Below, in pieces: positions 44,115 to 52,202 of a stretch of 64,000 bases of DNA. The translations under genes and the position numbers were made by a program. This DNA is from Actinacidiphila oryziradicis (GTDB lineage: Bacteria; Actinomycetota; Actinomycetes; Streptomycetales; Streptomycetaceae), in the NCBI RefSeq assembly GCF_005047355.1, contig NZ_SUMC01000038.1, positions 1-64,000 of the forward strand, read 5' to 3'. The notes under the pieces are model-generated. The model was not told where the DNA came from and did no database searches. It saw only the letters and a list, made by a program, of their open reading frames with translations. How positions within the stretch are numbered: position 1 is the first letter of the stretch; every line of letters starts with the position of its first letter.

Positions 44115-44861
44115 CTACTGCGACGCGGGGGCTGAAGCCGCTGGGGGGAGGGAGAATGTGGCGGACGGGGTGACGATGACGGTCGGCGAGCCGGGCGGCG
44201 GTGTTGGCGCCGCCTGGGTGGCAATGCCCGACGGGCTCGCTGTCGTGTCGATGGCGATCTGGTCGAAGTTGACCAGGCCCGTCGCCTCAAGGACGGTCAT
44301 ATGGTCCAGGACGGTGGTGTTGGCCTGGTCGGCCAGCATCCGGACCAGCGAGTTGCGCGTTTGGGCCCGCACCTGCGAGACGAGTGAGAAGACCTTGCCG
44401 TGCTGGAGCCGCAAGAGGTTGGCGAACTTCTGGTCGAAGTCCACGCCGGTAGCGGCCGACAGTGTGACGAGGAAACTCTGCTGCAGCGGCGAGGGCTGGT
44501 TCGGCAGTGTGATGCCGAGCTGTGGCGCGATCTTGCGGGCCGTGGTGTCCAGATTCGTATGGCCGCCGATCAGATGCTGCCCAGCTGTCTTGACCGCGGC
44601 GGTCGTGCCCTTCTGCTCGGCCATCTGACCGGCTGGGAATTCCCACAGTCCAGCGAGTCGTACCTTAGTGACGAACTCGCGGTCGAGTGGTGTCATCGGT
44701 CCGAACTGGGTAGCCACGGTTTGGGCATTGATGTTGGATGCGGCATTCCCGATCACCCCGCTCTTGAACGTGGTCATGACGGGGTACAGCAGCGCGGCGA
44801 GTGTTACCGCCAGCGCACCGACAACAAGGCCGGTTCCCGTGAGGTACCGGGTGGATCGCAT
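44115..44861 (-). CDS. DUF4142 secreted or membrane-anchored protein
   Basis: A 248-residue protein with an N-terminal hydrophobic segment (GLVVGALAVTLAALLYPVMTTF). The four-helix DUF4142 (ferritin-like) domain spans about 55-205: TPLDREFVTKVRLAGLWEFPAGQMAEQKGTTAAVKTAGQHLIGGH and LLRLQHGKVFSLVSQVRAQ. A Pro/Ala/Ser-rich tail follows. It is the upstream partner of the DUF1996 gene, and both are exported, which suggests a joint function at the cell surface, as yet unknown. Confidence 0.86.
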   Translation of the reverse strand: MRSTRYLTGTGLVVGALAVTLAALLYPVMTTFKSGVIGNAASNINAQTVATQFGPMTPLDREFVTKVRLAGLWEFPAGQMAEQKGTTAAVKTAGQHLIGGHTNLDTTARKIAPQLGITLPNQPSPLQQSFLVTLSAATGVDFDQKFANLLRLQHGKVFSLVSQVRAQTRNSLVRMLADQANTTVLDHMTVLEATGLVNFDQIAIDTTASPSGIATQAAPTPPPGSPTVIVTPSATFSLPPAASAPASQ

Positions 44862-45065
44862 CAGGCCTCCTGGGTGTGAGCCGCCCGGCTCAGAGAGCTC
44901 AGGGAGCTCGCACTCGGCTTTCCAAGGTGCGACCGCACGCTAGTGCGTTTGATGCGTTCCCATCGCCGAATCGTCACGTCCCAGCGAAACTCGGGATTTC
45001 AGGGGCTGATGGTTGGTATGTTGCCCGGTTAACCCTCTGTGGCCTGAGTGTGCGTCGGCTGTGTG

Positions 45066-46388
45066 TCAGCGCACCCCCCGGCGGCCCCGTCCACGCAGCC
45101 GCCCGCGCCACGTCGGGGCCGGACCCGACCGCTCCCGCCACCACGCCGCAAGTTTTTTTCGGGCCCCTGCATCTACGGGCTGACCTGCGGAAAGAAGGTG
45201 TTCGGCGAAGCTCAGCGCATCCCGCCGGTAACCCCCGTTGAACGGACTCGCGGCCGCGTACGTAAGGAATGCCGGGCGGTAACTCTCGCCCAGGATGAGC
45301 GGGAGCTCGGGTGCGACCTTCGCTACGACGTCGCTGCGTTTGGCGGCGAGGGCCGAAAATTGTACCCGGATCCGCGCTCCGTCAAACCCTGCCGGAATCG
45401 GGGTGCCGGCGACAAGGGAGGAGAGCAATGCCGTTTGCGCGAGCGCGAGGCGGCTCCGCGAACCCGGCGTCGCGGTCCCGGGCCGGCGCGGTCCGATCCC
45501 GGCGGCGCGCTCCGCCGGGCGGCCGGAACCGGCGGCCGTCACCGCCCGTATCGCGGTCAGTTCCGCCCCCAGTTCCGCCGCGGGCGGGAAGTTGTCGTCC
45601 CGCTCCAGCAGCACTCCCGGCGGGCGGGTCCGCTCGCACAGCGCCGCCAGCACATCGAGGACGGGCCGGGTGACCGGGTGCGCGTGGCTGTCGTGCCACA
45701 CGCCGTCCTTCTCCACCCCGCCCGCGACATGGACGTACGCGATCGCCTCGACCGGCAGAGCGTCCAACGCCGCGACCGGGTCCTCGCCGCGGTTGACGCG
45801 GTTGGTGTGGAGATTGGCCACATCGATCAGCAGCCGCACGCCGGTGCGCTCGACCAGCTCCGCGAGGAACGCCCCCTCCGACAGCTCGTCGTCCGGCCAG
45901 CCGAACAGCGCCGCGATGTTCTCCAGCGCCAGCGGTACCGGCAGGGCGTCCTGGGCGATCCGCACGTTCTCGCACAGCACGGCGAGCGCGTCGCGGGTCC
46001 GTGGCACGGGCAGCAGATGTCCCGCCTCCAGCTGCGCGGAGCCGGTGTGCGGGCCGCCGGCCCGTACGAACGCGATGTGCTCGGTGACGAGCGGCGCGCC
46101 CAGCGCCTCGGCGCGCTCGGCCAGCGCCGCCAGCCGCGCCGGGTCCGGGCGGTCGGCACCGCCGAGGCCGAGCGAGACGCCGTGCGGGATGACCGTGGTG
46201 CCGCGGTCGAGCAGGCGCCGGACGGGGTCCGGGAGATGGTCCGGGCAGATGTTCTCCGCGACCACCTCAACCCAGTCGACGTCGAGGGCCTCTACCGCGT
46301 CCGCGATTTCCGGGCGCCAGCCGATGCCTGTGCCGAGTGCCAGCTCTCTCGTGACGGGTTTCGTAGCGGCTTTCGTGGCGGCTTTCAT
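45066..46388 (-). CDS. DUF692 (MNIO) family protein with C-terminal extension
   Basis: About 440 residues. The N-terminal ~290 residues form the DUF692 TIM barrel: LALGTGIGWRPEIADAVE, VVAENICPDHLPD, IPHGVSLGLGGADRP, LVTEHIAFVRAGG, LALENIAALFGWPD, LLIDVANLHTN, YVHVAGGVEKDG, WHDSHAHPVT. The His/Asp/Glu/Asn set matches multinuclear non-haem iron oxidative enzymes (MNIOs), many of which modify ribosomally made peptides. A separate helical C-terminal part (LAQTALLSSLVAGTPIPAGFDGARI...) is known from S. coelicolor SCO6045-type proteins. No precursor peptide gene is obvious nearby. ATG at 46388. A MITE-like element lies directly upstream. Confidence 0.87.
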   Translation of the reverse strand: MKAATKAATKPVTRELALGTGIGWRPEIADAVEALDVDWVEVVAENICPDHLPDPVRRLLDRGTTVIPHGVSLGLGGADRPDPARLAALAERAEALGAPLVTEHIAFVRAGGPHTGSAQLEAGHLLPVPRTRDALAVLCENVRIAQDALPVPLALENIAALFGWPDDELSEGAFLAELVERTGVRLLIDVANLHTNRVNRGEDPVAALDALPVEAIAYVHVAGGVEKDGVWHDSHAHPVTRPVLDVLAALCERTRPPGVLLERDDNFPPAAELGAELTAIRAVTAAGSGRPAERAAGIGPRRPGTATPGSRSRLALAQTALLSSLVAGTPIPAGFDGARIRVQFSALAAKRSDVVAKVAPELPLILGESYRPAFLTYAAASPFNGGYRRDALSFAEHLLSAGQPVDAGARKKLAAWWRERSGPAPTWRGRLRGRGRRGVR

Positions 46389-46458
46389 AGCGGGGTCATG
46401 GCCCCGGCGGGGCCGGGCGAACCCTGCCGGGGCCGGATTCAGAGGTTGATTTGAGCTT

Positions 46459-46684
46459 AGAGGCCGCGCGAATAGGTGGGGCGGCGTCGCGGGGCGATGG
46501 GCGGCGCCTGGCGGCGTTGTCGTCGGTCGACTCTCCCCCAGACTCCGTCCGGGAGGTGCCCCCACCAAGCTCTCGGCTCCGCTCGAGCAGGGGGCACCCC
46601 CATCGCGTCGCCTCCCTCCTCCGCCTTGCCAGACTTGCCCCTCGCCCCGCTCCTTCCTCCACCCCACCTATTCGCGCGGCCTCT
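46459..46684. mobile_element. 226-bp element with 23-bp perfect terminal inverted repeats (MITE-like)
   Basis: Perfect 23-bp arms at 46459-46481 and 46662-46684 (outer part AGAGGCCGCGCGAATAGG). Inside are further palindromic blocks (46529-46605) shared with other loci in this window. No coding capacity. It fills most of the gap between the DUF692 and PTH2-like genes (46389-46723). The size and TIRs suggest a non-autonomous transposable element or a dispersed Streptomyces palindromic repeat; target duplications are not clear. Confidence 0.65.
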
Positions 46685-46723
46685 TATGAGCTTCGGCCCG
46701 GTGGCCGACCTGCCTGGTGCCGG

Positions 46724-47404
46724 TCACCGTGTGCGCAGCGCCGGGTGATCGGCGACCACGGTGCAGGAACCAGGGGCGATCTCGGTGAAGCCCGCGTCGC
46801 GGACGACGGGGAGCCCTGAAGCGGTGAGAGTCGACCAGCGGGCGGCGGACGGGGTGCGTACCGCCAGCGGGAACCCGGAGTCGCGCCAGGCGGCGCGCTC
46901 GTCCGCCGGGAGGTCCCACCAGGCGAGCTGGGCGCCGTGCCCGGCCTGTGCCATGGCCTTGCCCGCGGACATGTCCAGGCCGGGGCTGAGCCAGAGCACA
47001 GCACCGGCGAGATCCGGGCCGGACGGCGGCTCGGGGTCGTCGAGTTCGGTGCCGGAGACCTGGAGCTTGGCGAGATCCTTGGGCCAGCCGTCCAGCGGAA
47101 CCGGCGGGAAGACCCGCACCTCGGCCGACTTGCCGGTGACGGTGATCCCGGGGAGGGCCTCCGCGCGACGCCATTCCGAGCCGCGGGCACGACGTACGAC
47201 CTTGCGGATGCGGGCGTCCTCCCAGCCGCGCACGGCCCCGGCCCATTCGCCCTCGCCCAGCGCGCGTTCGTCGGAGAGGAACGTGAGCACGGCCCGCGCC
47301 GCTGTCTCCAGCGCGTCGGTGCGCGCCGGGGGAGCGGCCCGTTCGATACGGACGACGAGCGGGAGGACGTACTGGGGGGCGGCATCACGGTCGGTACTGG
47401 TCAC
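46724..47404 (-). CDS. PTH2-like aminoacyl/peptidyl-tRNA hydrolase family protein
   Basis: A 226-residue protein. The C-terminal half contains LDMSAGKAMAQAGHGAQLAWWDL, the PTH2-type core in which Lys and the QxxH segment surround the active site, followed by PLAVRTPSAARW and VVRDAGFTEIAPGSCTVVADHPA. The N-terminal ~110 residues, with RIERAAPPARTDALETAARAV, are specific to actinobacterial members. It may release peptides from tRNA, but the family role in bacteria is unproven. The GTG at 47404 (VTSTDRDAAPQYVLP) is chosen; longer frames lack coding character. Divergent from the AIM24 gene (58 bp). Confidence 0.78.
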   Translation of the reverse strand: MTSTDRDAAPQYVLPLVVRIERAAPPARTDALETAARAVLTFLSDERALGEGEWAGAVRGWEDARIRKVVRRARGSEWRRAEALPGITVTGKSAEVRVFPPVPLDGWPKDLAKLQVSGTELDDPEPPSGPDLAGAVLWLSPGLDMSAGKAMAQAGHGAQLAWWDLPADERAAWRDSGFPLAVRTPSAARWSTLTASGLPVVRDAGFTEIAPGSCTVVADHPALRTR

Positions 47405-47462
47405 CGGCCCAGTCTGCCAGGAGCCTCCCGGCGGGTGCGTCCGTGATGTGATGATGTCCTGC

Positions 47463-48140
47463 GTGCACAGCGACCTCTTCGCCGCCGACAACACGGCGCA
47501 GCCGGCCACCGAGCCCGGCATGACTCTCCAGAACGCCAAATCCATCAAGTACGCCGTCAACGGTGAGTGCTACGCCCGCCAGGGCGCCATGATCGCCTTC
47601 CGCGGCAACCTTCAGTTCGAGGTCAAGGGGCAGGGCGTCGGCAAGTTCCTCAAGCGCGCCTTCACCGGCGAGGGACTCCCGCTGATGTCCGTACGCGGCC
47701 AGGGCGAGGCCTGGTTCGCCCACGACGCCGCCAACTGCTTCGTCATCGACCTCGACCCCGGCGACGCACTCACCATCAATGGCCGCAATGTGCTGGTCTT
47801 CGACCCCACCCTCAATTACGAGATCAAGGTCGTGAAGGGCGCCGGCATGGTCGGCGGCGGCCTCTTCAACAGTGTCTTCACCGGCCACGGGCGGCTCGGC
47901 GTCATCTGCGAGGGGAACCCGATCGTCATCCCCGTCACCCCGCAGGCACCCGTCTACGTCGACACCGACGCCGTTGTCGGATGGAGCGCCCAGCTCCAGA
48001 CCTCCATCCACCGCTCCCAGAGCTTCGGCTCCATGCTGCGCGGCGGCTCTGGAGAGGCTGTGCAACTCATGCTCCAGGGCGACGGCTTCGTCATCGTACG
48101 GCCGAGTGAGACCAAGCCCGAGCAGAAGCCGGCCAACTGA
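47463..48140 (+). CDS. AIM24 family protein
   Basis: A 225-residue beta-rich protein: MTLQNAKSIKYAVNGECYARQGAMIAFRGNLQFEVKGQG, LKRAFTGEGLPLMSVRGQGEAWFA, and a duplicated half with FDPTLNYEIKVVKGAGMVGGGLFNSVFTGHGRLGVICEG. This is the AIM24 (TRAP-like) double-barrel. The yeast homologue is mitochondrial; bacterial function is unknown. The GTG at 47463 (VHSDLFAADN) is chosen by likeness to family N-termini. One base separates it from the ATPase gene, so they are probably co-transcribed. Confidence 0.85.
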   Translation: MHSDLFAADNTAQPATEPGMTLQNAKSIKYAVNGECYARQGAMIAFRGNLQFEVKGQGVGKFLKRAFTGEGLPLMSVRGQGEAWFAHDAANCFVIDLDPGDALTINGRNVLVFDPTLNYEIKVVKGAGMVGGGLFNSVFTGHGRLGVICEGNPIVIPVTPQAPVYVDTDAVVGWSAQLQTSIHRSQSFGSMLRGGSGEAVQLMLQGDGFVIVRPSETKPEQKPAN

Positions 48141-48141
48141 C

Positions 48142-48987
48142 GTGCGCCTGCTTCTGGAGGGAGTCGGCCGGCGCTACGGGGCACGCGGGCCCTGGGTGCT
48201 CAAGGACGTCGACCTTGAGGTGGGCGGCGGCACGCTGCTGCGGGTCGAGGGCGCCAACGGCACCGGCAAGTCGACCTTCCTGCGGATCGTCGCCGGCATC
48301 GACCGGCCCAGCGCCGGGCGGGTCAGCGGGCGGGGACGTACCGCGTACGTTCCCGAACGGTTTCCGGCCGCGCTGCCCTTCAGCACGCACGGCTACCTCG
48401 TGCACATGGGACGGATCCAGGGACTGGGCACCGCGACCGCTTCCCGGCGGGCCGACCACTGGCTGGAGCGCTTCGGCATCGGTGCCTATGGCGGTACCCC
48501 GATGGACCAGCTGTCCAAGGGCACCAGCCAGAAGGCCGCCGTCGCACAGGCGTTCCTCGCCGAGCCGCAACTGCTGGTCCTCGACGAGGCCTGGACCGGG
48601 CTCGACCACGACGCCCGTACGCTCCTCGACGACGAGGTGCGCTCGCGGGTCGCGGCGGGCGGCACGGTGGTCTTCGTCGACCACGATCCGTGGCGGTTGG
48701 CCGGCGAGGCGACGGCCGTGCAGCGGGTGGCGGGGGGCAGGGTGACGGTCGTGGGAGGAGCGACGGCGGTCGGTGATCGTGTTGCCGGCCGTGTGCTGGT
48801 CGAGGCCACCGGATCCGGCGAGCCGCCCGTCCTGCCCGGGGGCGTTGTCGTGGAGGAGCCGGTCGTGGACGGGCTGTTGCGGCTCGCCGTCCCGGCCGAT
48901 GAATCCGACGCCGTGCTGAGGGCGCTGCTCGCCGCGCGGCCGCCATGGCACATCCGTGCCGTACGACCCGAGGCCGGGGGCCGATAA
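48142..48987 (+). CDS. ABC transporter ATP-binding protein
   Basis: A 281-residue ATPase: Walker A (GANGTGKSTF), Q-loop replaced by YVPERFPAALPF, signature LSKGTSQKAAVAQAF, Walker B (LLVLDEAWTGLD) and H-loop (VFVDHD). A C-terminal extension of about 80 residues follows. The signature deviates from LSGGQ, as in several exporters of this branch. The GTG at 48142 follows the AIM24 stop by one base, and the permease gene starts five bases after it. Substrate unknown. Confidence 0.87.
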   Translation: MRLLLEGVGRRYGARGPWVLKDVDLEVGGGTLLRVEGANGTGKSTFLRIVAGIDRPSAGRVSGRGRTAYVPERFPAALPFSTHGYLVHMGRIQGLGTATASRRADHWLERFGIGAYGGTPMDQLSKGTSQKAAVAQAFLAEPQLLVLDEAWTGLDHDARTLLDDEVRSRVAAGGTVVFVDHDPWRLAGEATAVQRVAGGRVTVVGGATAVGDRVAGRVLVEATGSGEPPVLPGGVVVEEPVVDGLLRLAVPADESDAVLRALLAARPPWHIRAVRPEAGGR

Positions 48988-48992
48988 CCGTC

Positions 48993-49664
48993 ATGACCGC
49001 TCTACTGCGCTACCAAGCCGCCCTGCTGCTCCGCTCCCACCGCTGGCTGCCGCCGCTCCTTCTCTACTGCGGCCTGATGACGATCGGAGTCTGGGCCACC
49101 GGCCAGCCGCTGCTCGACTCGCTGGGCTTCGCGGCCGCCGTGCTTCTTCCGGTGGCCGCCTGGTTCGTCCGGGTCTGTACGACCAACGAGCCGCCGGCCG
49201 CGCGTGCGATCGCCGCTGCCGCGACCTCCCCGGAGCGGGCGCATCTGGCCTGTGTTCTGACCGGCTTCCTCGCGGCCGCAGCGCTGGGGGCCGTTGGCAC
49301 GCTCGTTGTCGTGGCTGTCAGCGATCCCCACACTTCCGATCACGTCAAGGAGATTCCGGTCGGGTCCGCGGCCGTCGCCGGGCTGCTCGCCGCGCTGGTC
49401 TCCGCCCTCCTCGGCACGGCTGTCGGCGCTCTCACCAACCCGCCTGTCCTCCGCCACCCGGGCTGGGCCGTCCCCGTGACCGGTTTGACGGTCCTGATCG
49501 TCCTTGTCACCTCTGGCTCGCCCGCGAACGCCGCCGTGAGCGGCCTTGTCAGTGGGTCCAACACGGGGGCGGTTTCGCTTCCGCTGCTGCCTTTTGCCTT
49601 GGCGGCGGCGATTGCCGGGGTGGGTACGGGGGTCGCTTGCGCGCTCAGCTCCAGGCGGGGGTGA
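48993..49664 (+). CDS. ABC transporter permease-like membrane protein
   Basis: A 223-residue protein with about six TM segments and no family signature beyond hydrophobicity: starts MTALLRYQAALLLRSHRWLPPLLLYCGLM. Adjacent to the ATPase gene, it is very likely its membrane subunit. The 3' end of the gene (49524-49650) is partly duplicated downstream at 49748-49835. ATG at 48993. Confidence 0.8.
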   Translation: MTALLRYQAALLLRSHRWLPPLLLYCGLMTIGVWATGQPLLDSLGFAAAVLLPVAAWFVRVCTTNEPPAARAIAAAATSPERAHLACVLTGFLAAAALGAVGTLVVVAVSDPHTSDHVKEIPVGSAAVAGLLAALVSALLGTAVGALTNPPVLRHPGWAVPVTGLTVLIVLVTSGSPANAAVSGLVSGSNTGAVSLPLLPFALAAAIAGVGTGVACALSSRRG

Positions 49665-49747
49665 TCTTTCCGATCGGTGCTCTGCGCCGGGGTTTGGGGG
49701 CGCTTTGTTCGGTGGGTCCCAGCGCGGGGCGGGTCAGCGGCCGGGCC

Positions 49748-49835
49748 GGCGAACGCCGCCGTCGGCGGTCTTGTCAAGCGGGTCCAACACGGGGGCGGCC
49801 ACCGGGGTGGTGTGCGCGCTCAGCTTCTCGGCGGG
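49748..49835 (+). repeat. Degenerate duplicate of the permease gene 3' end
   Basis: 49748-49797 matches 49524-49572 (shared GCGAACGCCGCCGT...GGGTCCAACACGGGGGCGG; about 44 of 50 bases), and 49812-49835 matches 49638-49660 around TGCGCGCTCAGCT. The order is kept but about 50 bp between the blocks are lost, and the frame is broken. It is a decayed tandem duplication. Confidence 0.6.
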
Positions 49836-49850
49836 GGTGTTCAAGAAGTC

Positions 49851-49880
49851 CCTGTCTGGATCACCGTCCGGTGGTATGAT
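49851..49880 (+). promoter_or_regulatory. Vegetative-type promoter of the candidate ncRNA
   Basis: A -10 hexamer TATGAT at 49875-49880, with CCTGTC/CTGTCT at 49851-49857 at 17-18 bp spacing as a weak -35. TATGAT is an unusually good SigHrdB -10 for this genome and points to a start near 49887. Confidence 0.5.
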
Positions 49881-49886
49881 CTTCAC

Positions 49887-50031
49887 TGATAAATGAGGTG
49901 GGCGGTCCGGTACCGCCGCACCGGATCGCGCCAGAACGGGCGTGAGAGCCCCGGCCAATGGCCGACCACGCAGTTCGATTCTCGTCGTCCGCACCACACT
50001 TGAGCTCCAGGCCCGCGCCTGGAGTCTTTTT
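49887..50031 (+). ncRNA. Candidate structured small RNA with tRNA-like 3' end
   Basis: Between a TATGAT promoter and an intrinsic terminator lies about 145 nt without a coding frame. Possible helices: GTGGGCG (49898-49904) with CGTCCGC (49986-49992) as an acceptor-like stem; CCGGT/ACCGG (49907-49924); GCGCC/GGCGT (49928-49943) or alternatively GGGC/GCCC (49938-49951); CGGCC-AAT-GGCCG (49952-49964). It ends GTTCGATTC...GCACCA like a tRNA, but the T-stem does not pair and the spacing is wrong. It could be a degenerate tRNA, a small RNA, or the aptamer of a riboswitch for the S9 peptidase gene downstream. The rest of 49665-50091 holds the permease-derived repeat. Confidence 0.45.
50005..50031 (+). 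terminator. Rho-independent terminator
   Basis: CTCCAGGC (50005-50012), loop CCGC, GCCTGGAG (50017-50024), then TCTTTTT. A T-run of this quality is rare in Streptomyces and typical of tRNA or riboswitch terminators. It lies 61 bp before the S9 peptidase start. Confidence 0.85.
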
Positions 50032-50091
50032 GTTGTTCCGGTCAATCTGAGAACCGTGCCGCACAGTGCCCCTGCAGAGATCACGGAGACC

Positions 50092-52202
50092 ATGGATACC
50101 AGTGGATTCCCCCGTCAGTTCGCCCGGACCCGCCGCTTCTCGCTCGGTGTCCCCCGGCAGTTCACCGTCTCCCCGGACGGTGAGCGCGTGCTGTTTGTCC
50201 GGTCCGTTTCCGGCACCGATCCGCGCAGTTTGCTGTGGATGTACGAGAGGGGAGAAGAGCGGATTCTCGCCGACCCGGCAGCGCTCGGCGGTGACGAACA
50301 GGTGCCCGACGCGGAGCGGATACGCCGAGAACGGGACCGCGAGACCGCGGCGGGAGTGGTGGCGTACGCGGCGGACCGGGAGGCACGAGTCGTGGCGTAC
50401 GCCCTGGGCGGCGCGCTGTGGACCGTACGGACGGACGGTGGCGCGCCGCGCTGTGTCCCCACGGCCGGCCTGGTGACCGACCCACGGCCGTCCCCGGACG
50501 GGACCCTGATCGCGTACGTATCCAAGGGCGCACTCCGGGTTGTTGGGACCGACGGGACGGGGGACCGGCTGCTGGCGGAGCCCGAGGGCGCAGAGGTGAC
50601 GTACGGGCTGGCTGACTTTGTCGCGGCGGAGTTGCGCGGCTATTGGTGGTCGCCGGACAGCGACGCGCTGCTCGTGGCCCGTATCGACACGTCGATGGTG
50701 GAGCGCCGGTACGTCGGCGACCCGTCGAATCCCGGCCAACCGCCCCGGTCGGTCCCCTATCCGGCGGCCGGCACGGCCAACGCGGAGACCTCGCTGCGCC
50801 TGGTCACGATCGACGGCGGGCACACACCGGTCCGGCTCCCGCACCGGGCCCCCGAGGAAGACGCCCCGGTCGGTGCGTGGCAGGACCTCGCCTTCGAGTA
50901 CGTCGTCAACGCCAGCTGGGAGAGCGTCGGCCCGGTGATCAGCCTGCAGACCCGGGACCAGCGCACGATGTGGGTCGTTCGCGTCGACCCGGCGACCGGC
51001 GATGTCGATCCGCTGTCCCGGCAAAGCGACGACGGATGGGTGGAGTTCCCGCCTGGGGCTCCATTGCACACTGCGTCCGGGGTGCTGGTGCTGCCGTGCG
51101 TGCGCGGCGACGTGCGGACGATCCGGATAGGGAACGCCTTCGCGCCGGCAGGTCTGCAGGTTCGCGCGGTACTGGGGGCGGTGGGCGAGCGGGTGCTGTT
51201 CACGGCGAGCGAAGAGCCGACGGAGACCCATGTCTGGTCGTACGCGGCAGAGAGCGGCTTCGAGCGGCTGTCGGAAGAGCCAGGCGTGCACACGGCCGCC
51301 GCAGGGGGCGACACGGTCGTCCTCGACAGCCGGACCTTGGACGGGCACACAGTGACGGTGCTGCGAGGCGGGAAGCCGTCCGGCCGGATCACGGTCCTGA
51401 CGGAGGAGCCGCTGGTCACGCCCAGGCCGGTCCATCTTGTGCTCGGTGAGCGTGAGTTGCGCAGCCGGCTCCACCTACCGTCCTGGTACGAGCCGGGCTC
51501 GGGCAGGCTGCCGGTGCTGCTCAGCCCATACGCCGGTCCCGGCATGCAGGTCGTGACCAAGGCGCGGGGGTGGTACACGGCGGTGTGCCAGTGGTACGCC
51601 GAGCAGGGCTTCGCTGTACTGGCCACGGACGGCGCGGCACTCCCGGGCGAGGAGTGGATTGGCAGCGGGCCATCCTCGGCGACCGGCTGAGGCCCGTGCT
51701 GGAGGACCAGATCGACGCCCTGCACGCGGCGGCCGAGCGCTACGACGTCCTGGACCTGGGGCGGGTGGGCATCCGGGGCTGGTCGGCCGGCGGATATCTG
51801 GCGGCGGGCGCCGTGCTGCACCGCCCCGATGTGTTCCACGCGGCGGTCGCAGGCGCGCCGCCCACCGACCGGCGGCTGTACAACGCGTACTGGGAGGAGC
51901 GCTACTTGGGGCATCCGGACGTCCAGCCCGACAATTACGAGCGCTCGTCCCTGATCCCGTACGCCGACAAGCTGACCCGTCCGCTGATGCTCGTCCACGG
52001 ACTCGCCGACGACAACGTGGCCCCGGCCAACACTCTGCGCTTCTCGGCGGCGCTGCTCGCGGCGGGCCGGCCGCACACCGTACTGCCGTTGTCCGGGGTG
52101 GGCCACCTCGTCGCCCGGGAAGGCGTGGCGGACAACCTGCTCCAGCTTGAGCTGGACTTCCTGAAAAAGTCGCTCGGCGGTGAGGAAAGGTCGGCACCGT
52201 AG
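50092..52202 (+). pseudogene. S9 family peptidase (DPP IV/prolyl oligopeptidase type), frameshifted
   Basis: The ATG at 50092 has GGAG upstream. The first frame encodes the N-terminal beta-propeller and the start of the hydrolase domain (to LATDG), then ends out of frame at 51690. The frame at +2 continues from RGTPGRGVDWQRAILGDRL to 52202 with the catalytic Ser in GWSAGGYLA, Asp in VHGLADDNV and His in SGVGHLV. Restoring one C in GGCGCGGCAC at 51631-51640 (to GGCCGCGGCAC) gives the family sequence ATDGRGTPGRG. So one base is missing: a recent inactivation or a sequencing error. An intact protein would have about 703 residues. Confidence 0.85.

Noticed and set aside
46529..46605. CRISPR-like array
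   Set aside because: The repeats are palindromic blocks occurring singly at distant loci, not regularly spaced units with spacers.
49898..49996. Ordinary tRNA gene (e.g. class II Leu with GAG anticodon)
   Set aside because: An acceptor-like stem, T-loop sequence and CCA are present, but the T-stem does not pair, the D-loop lacks GG and there are about 11 extra bases before the anticodon.
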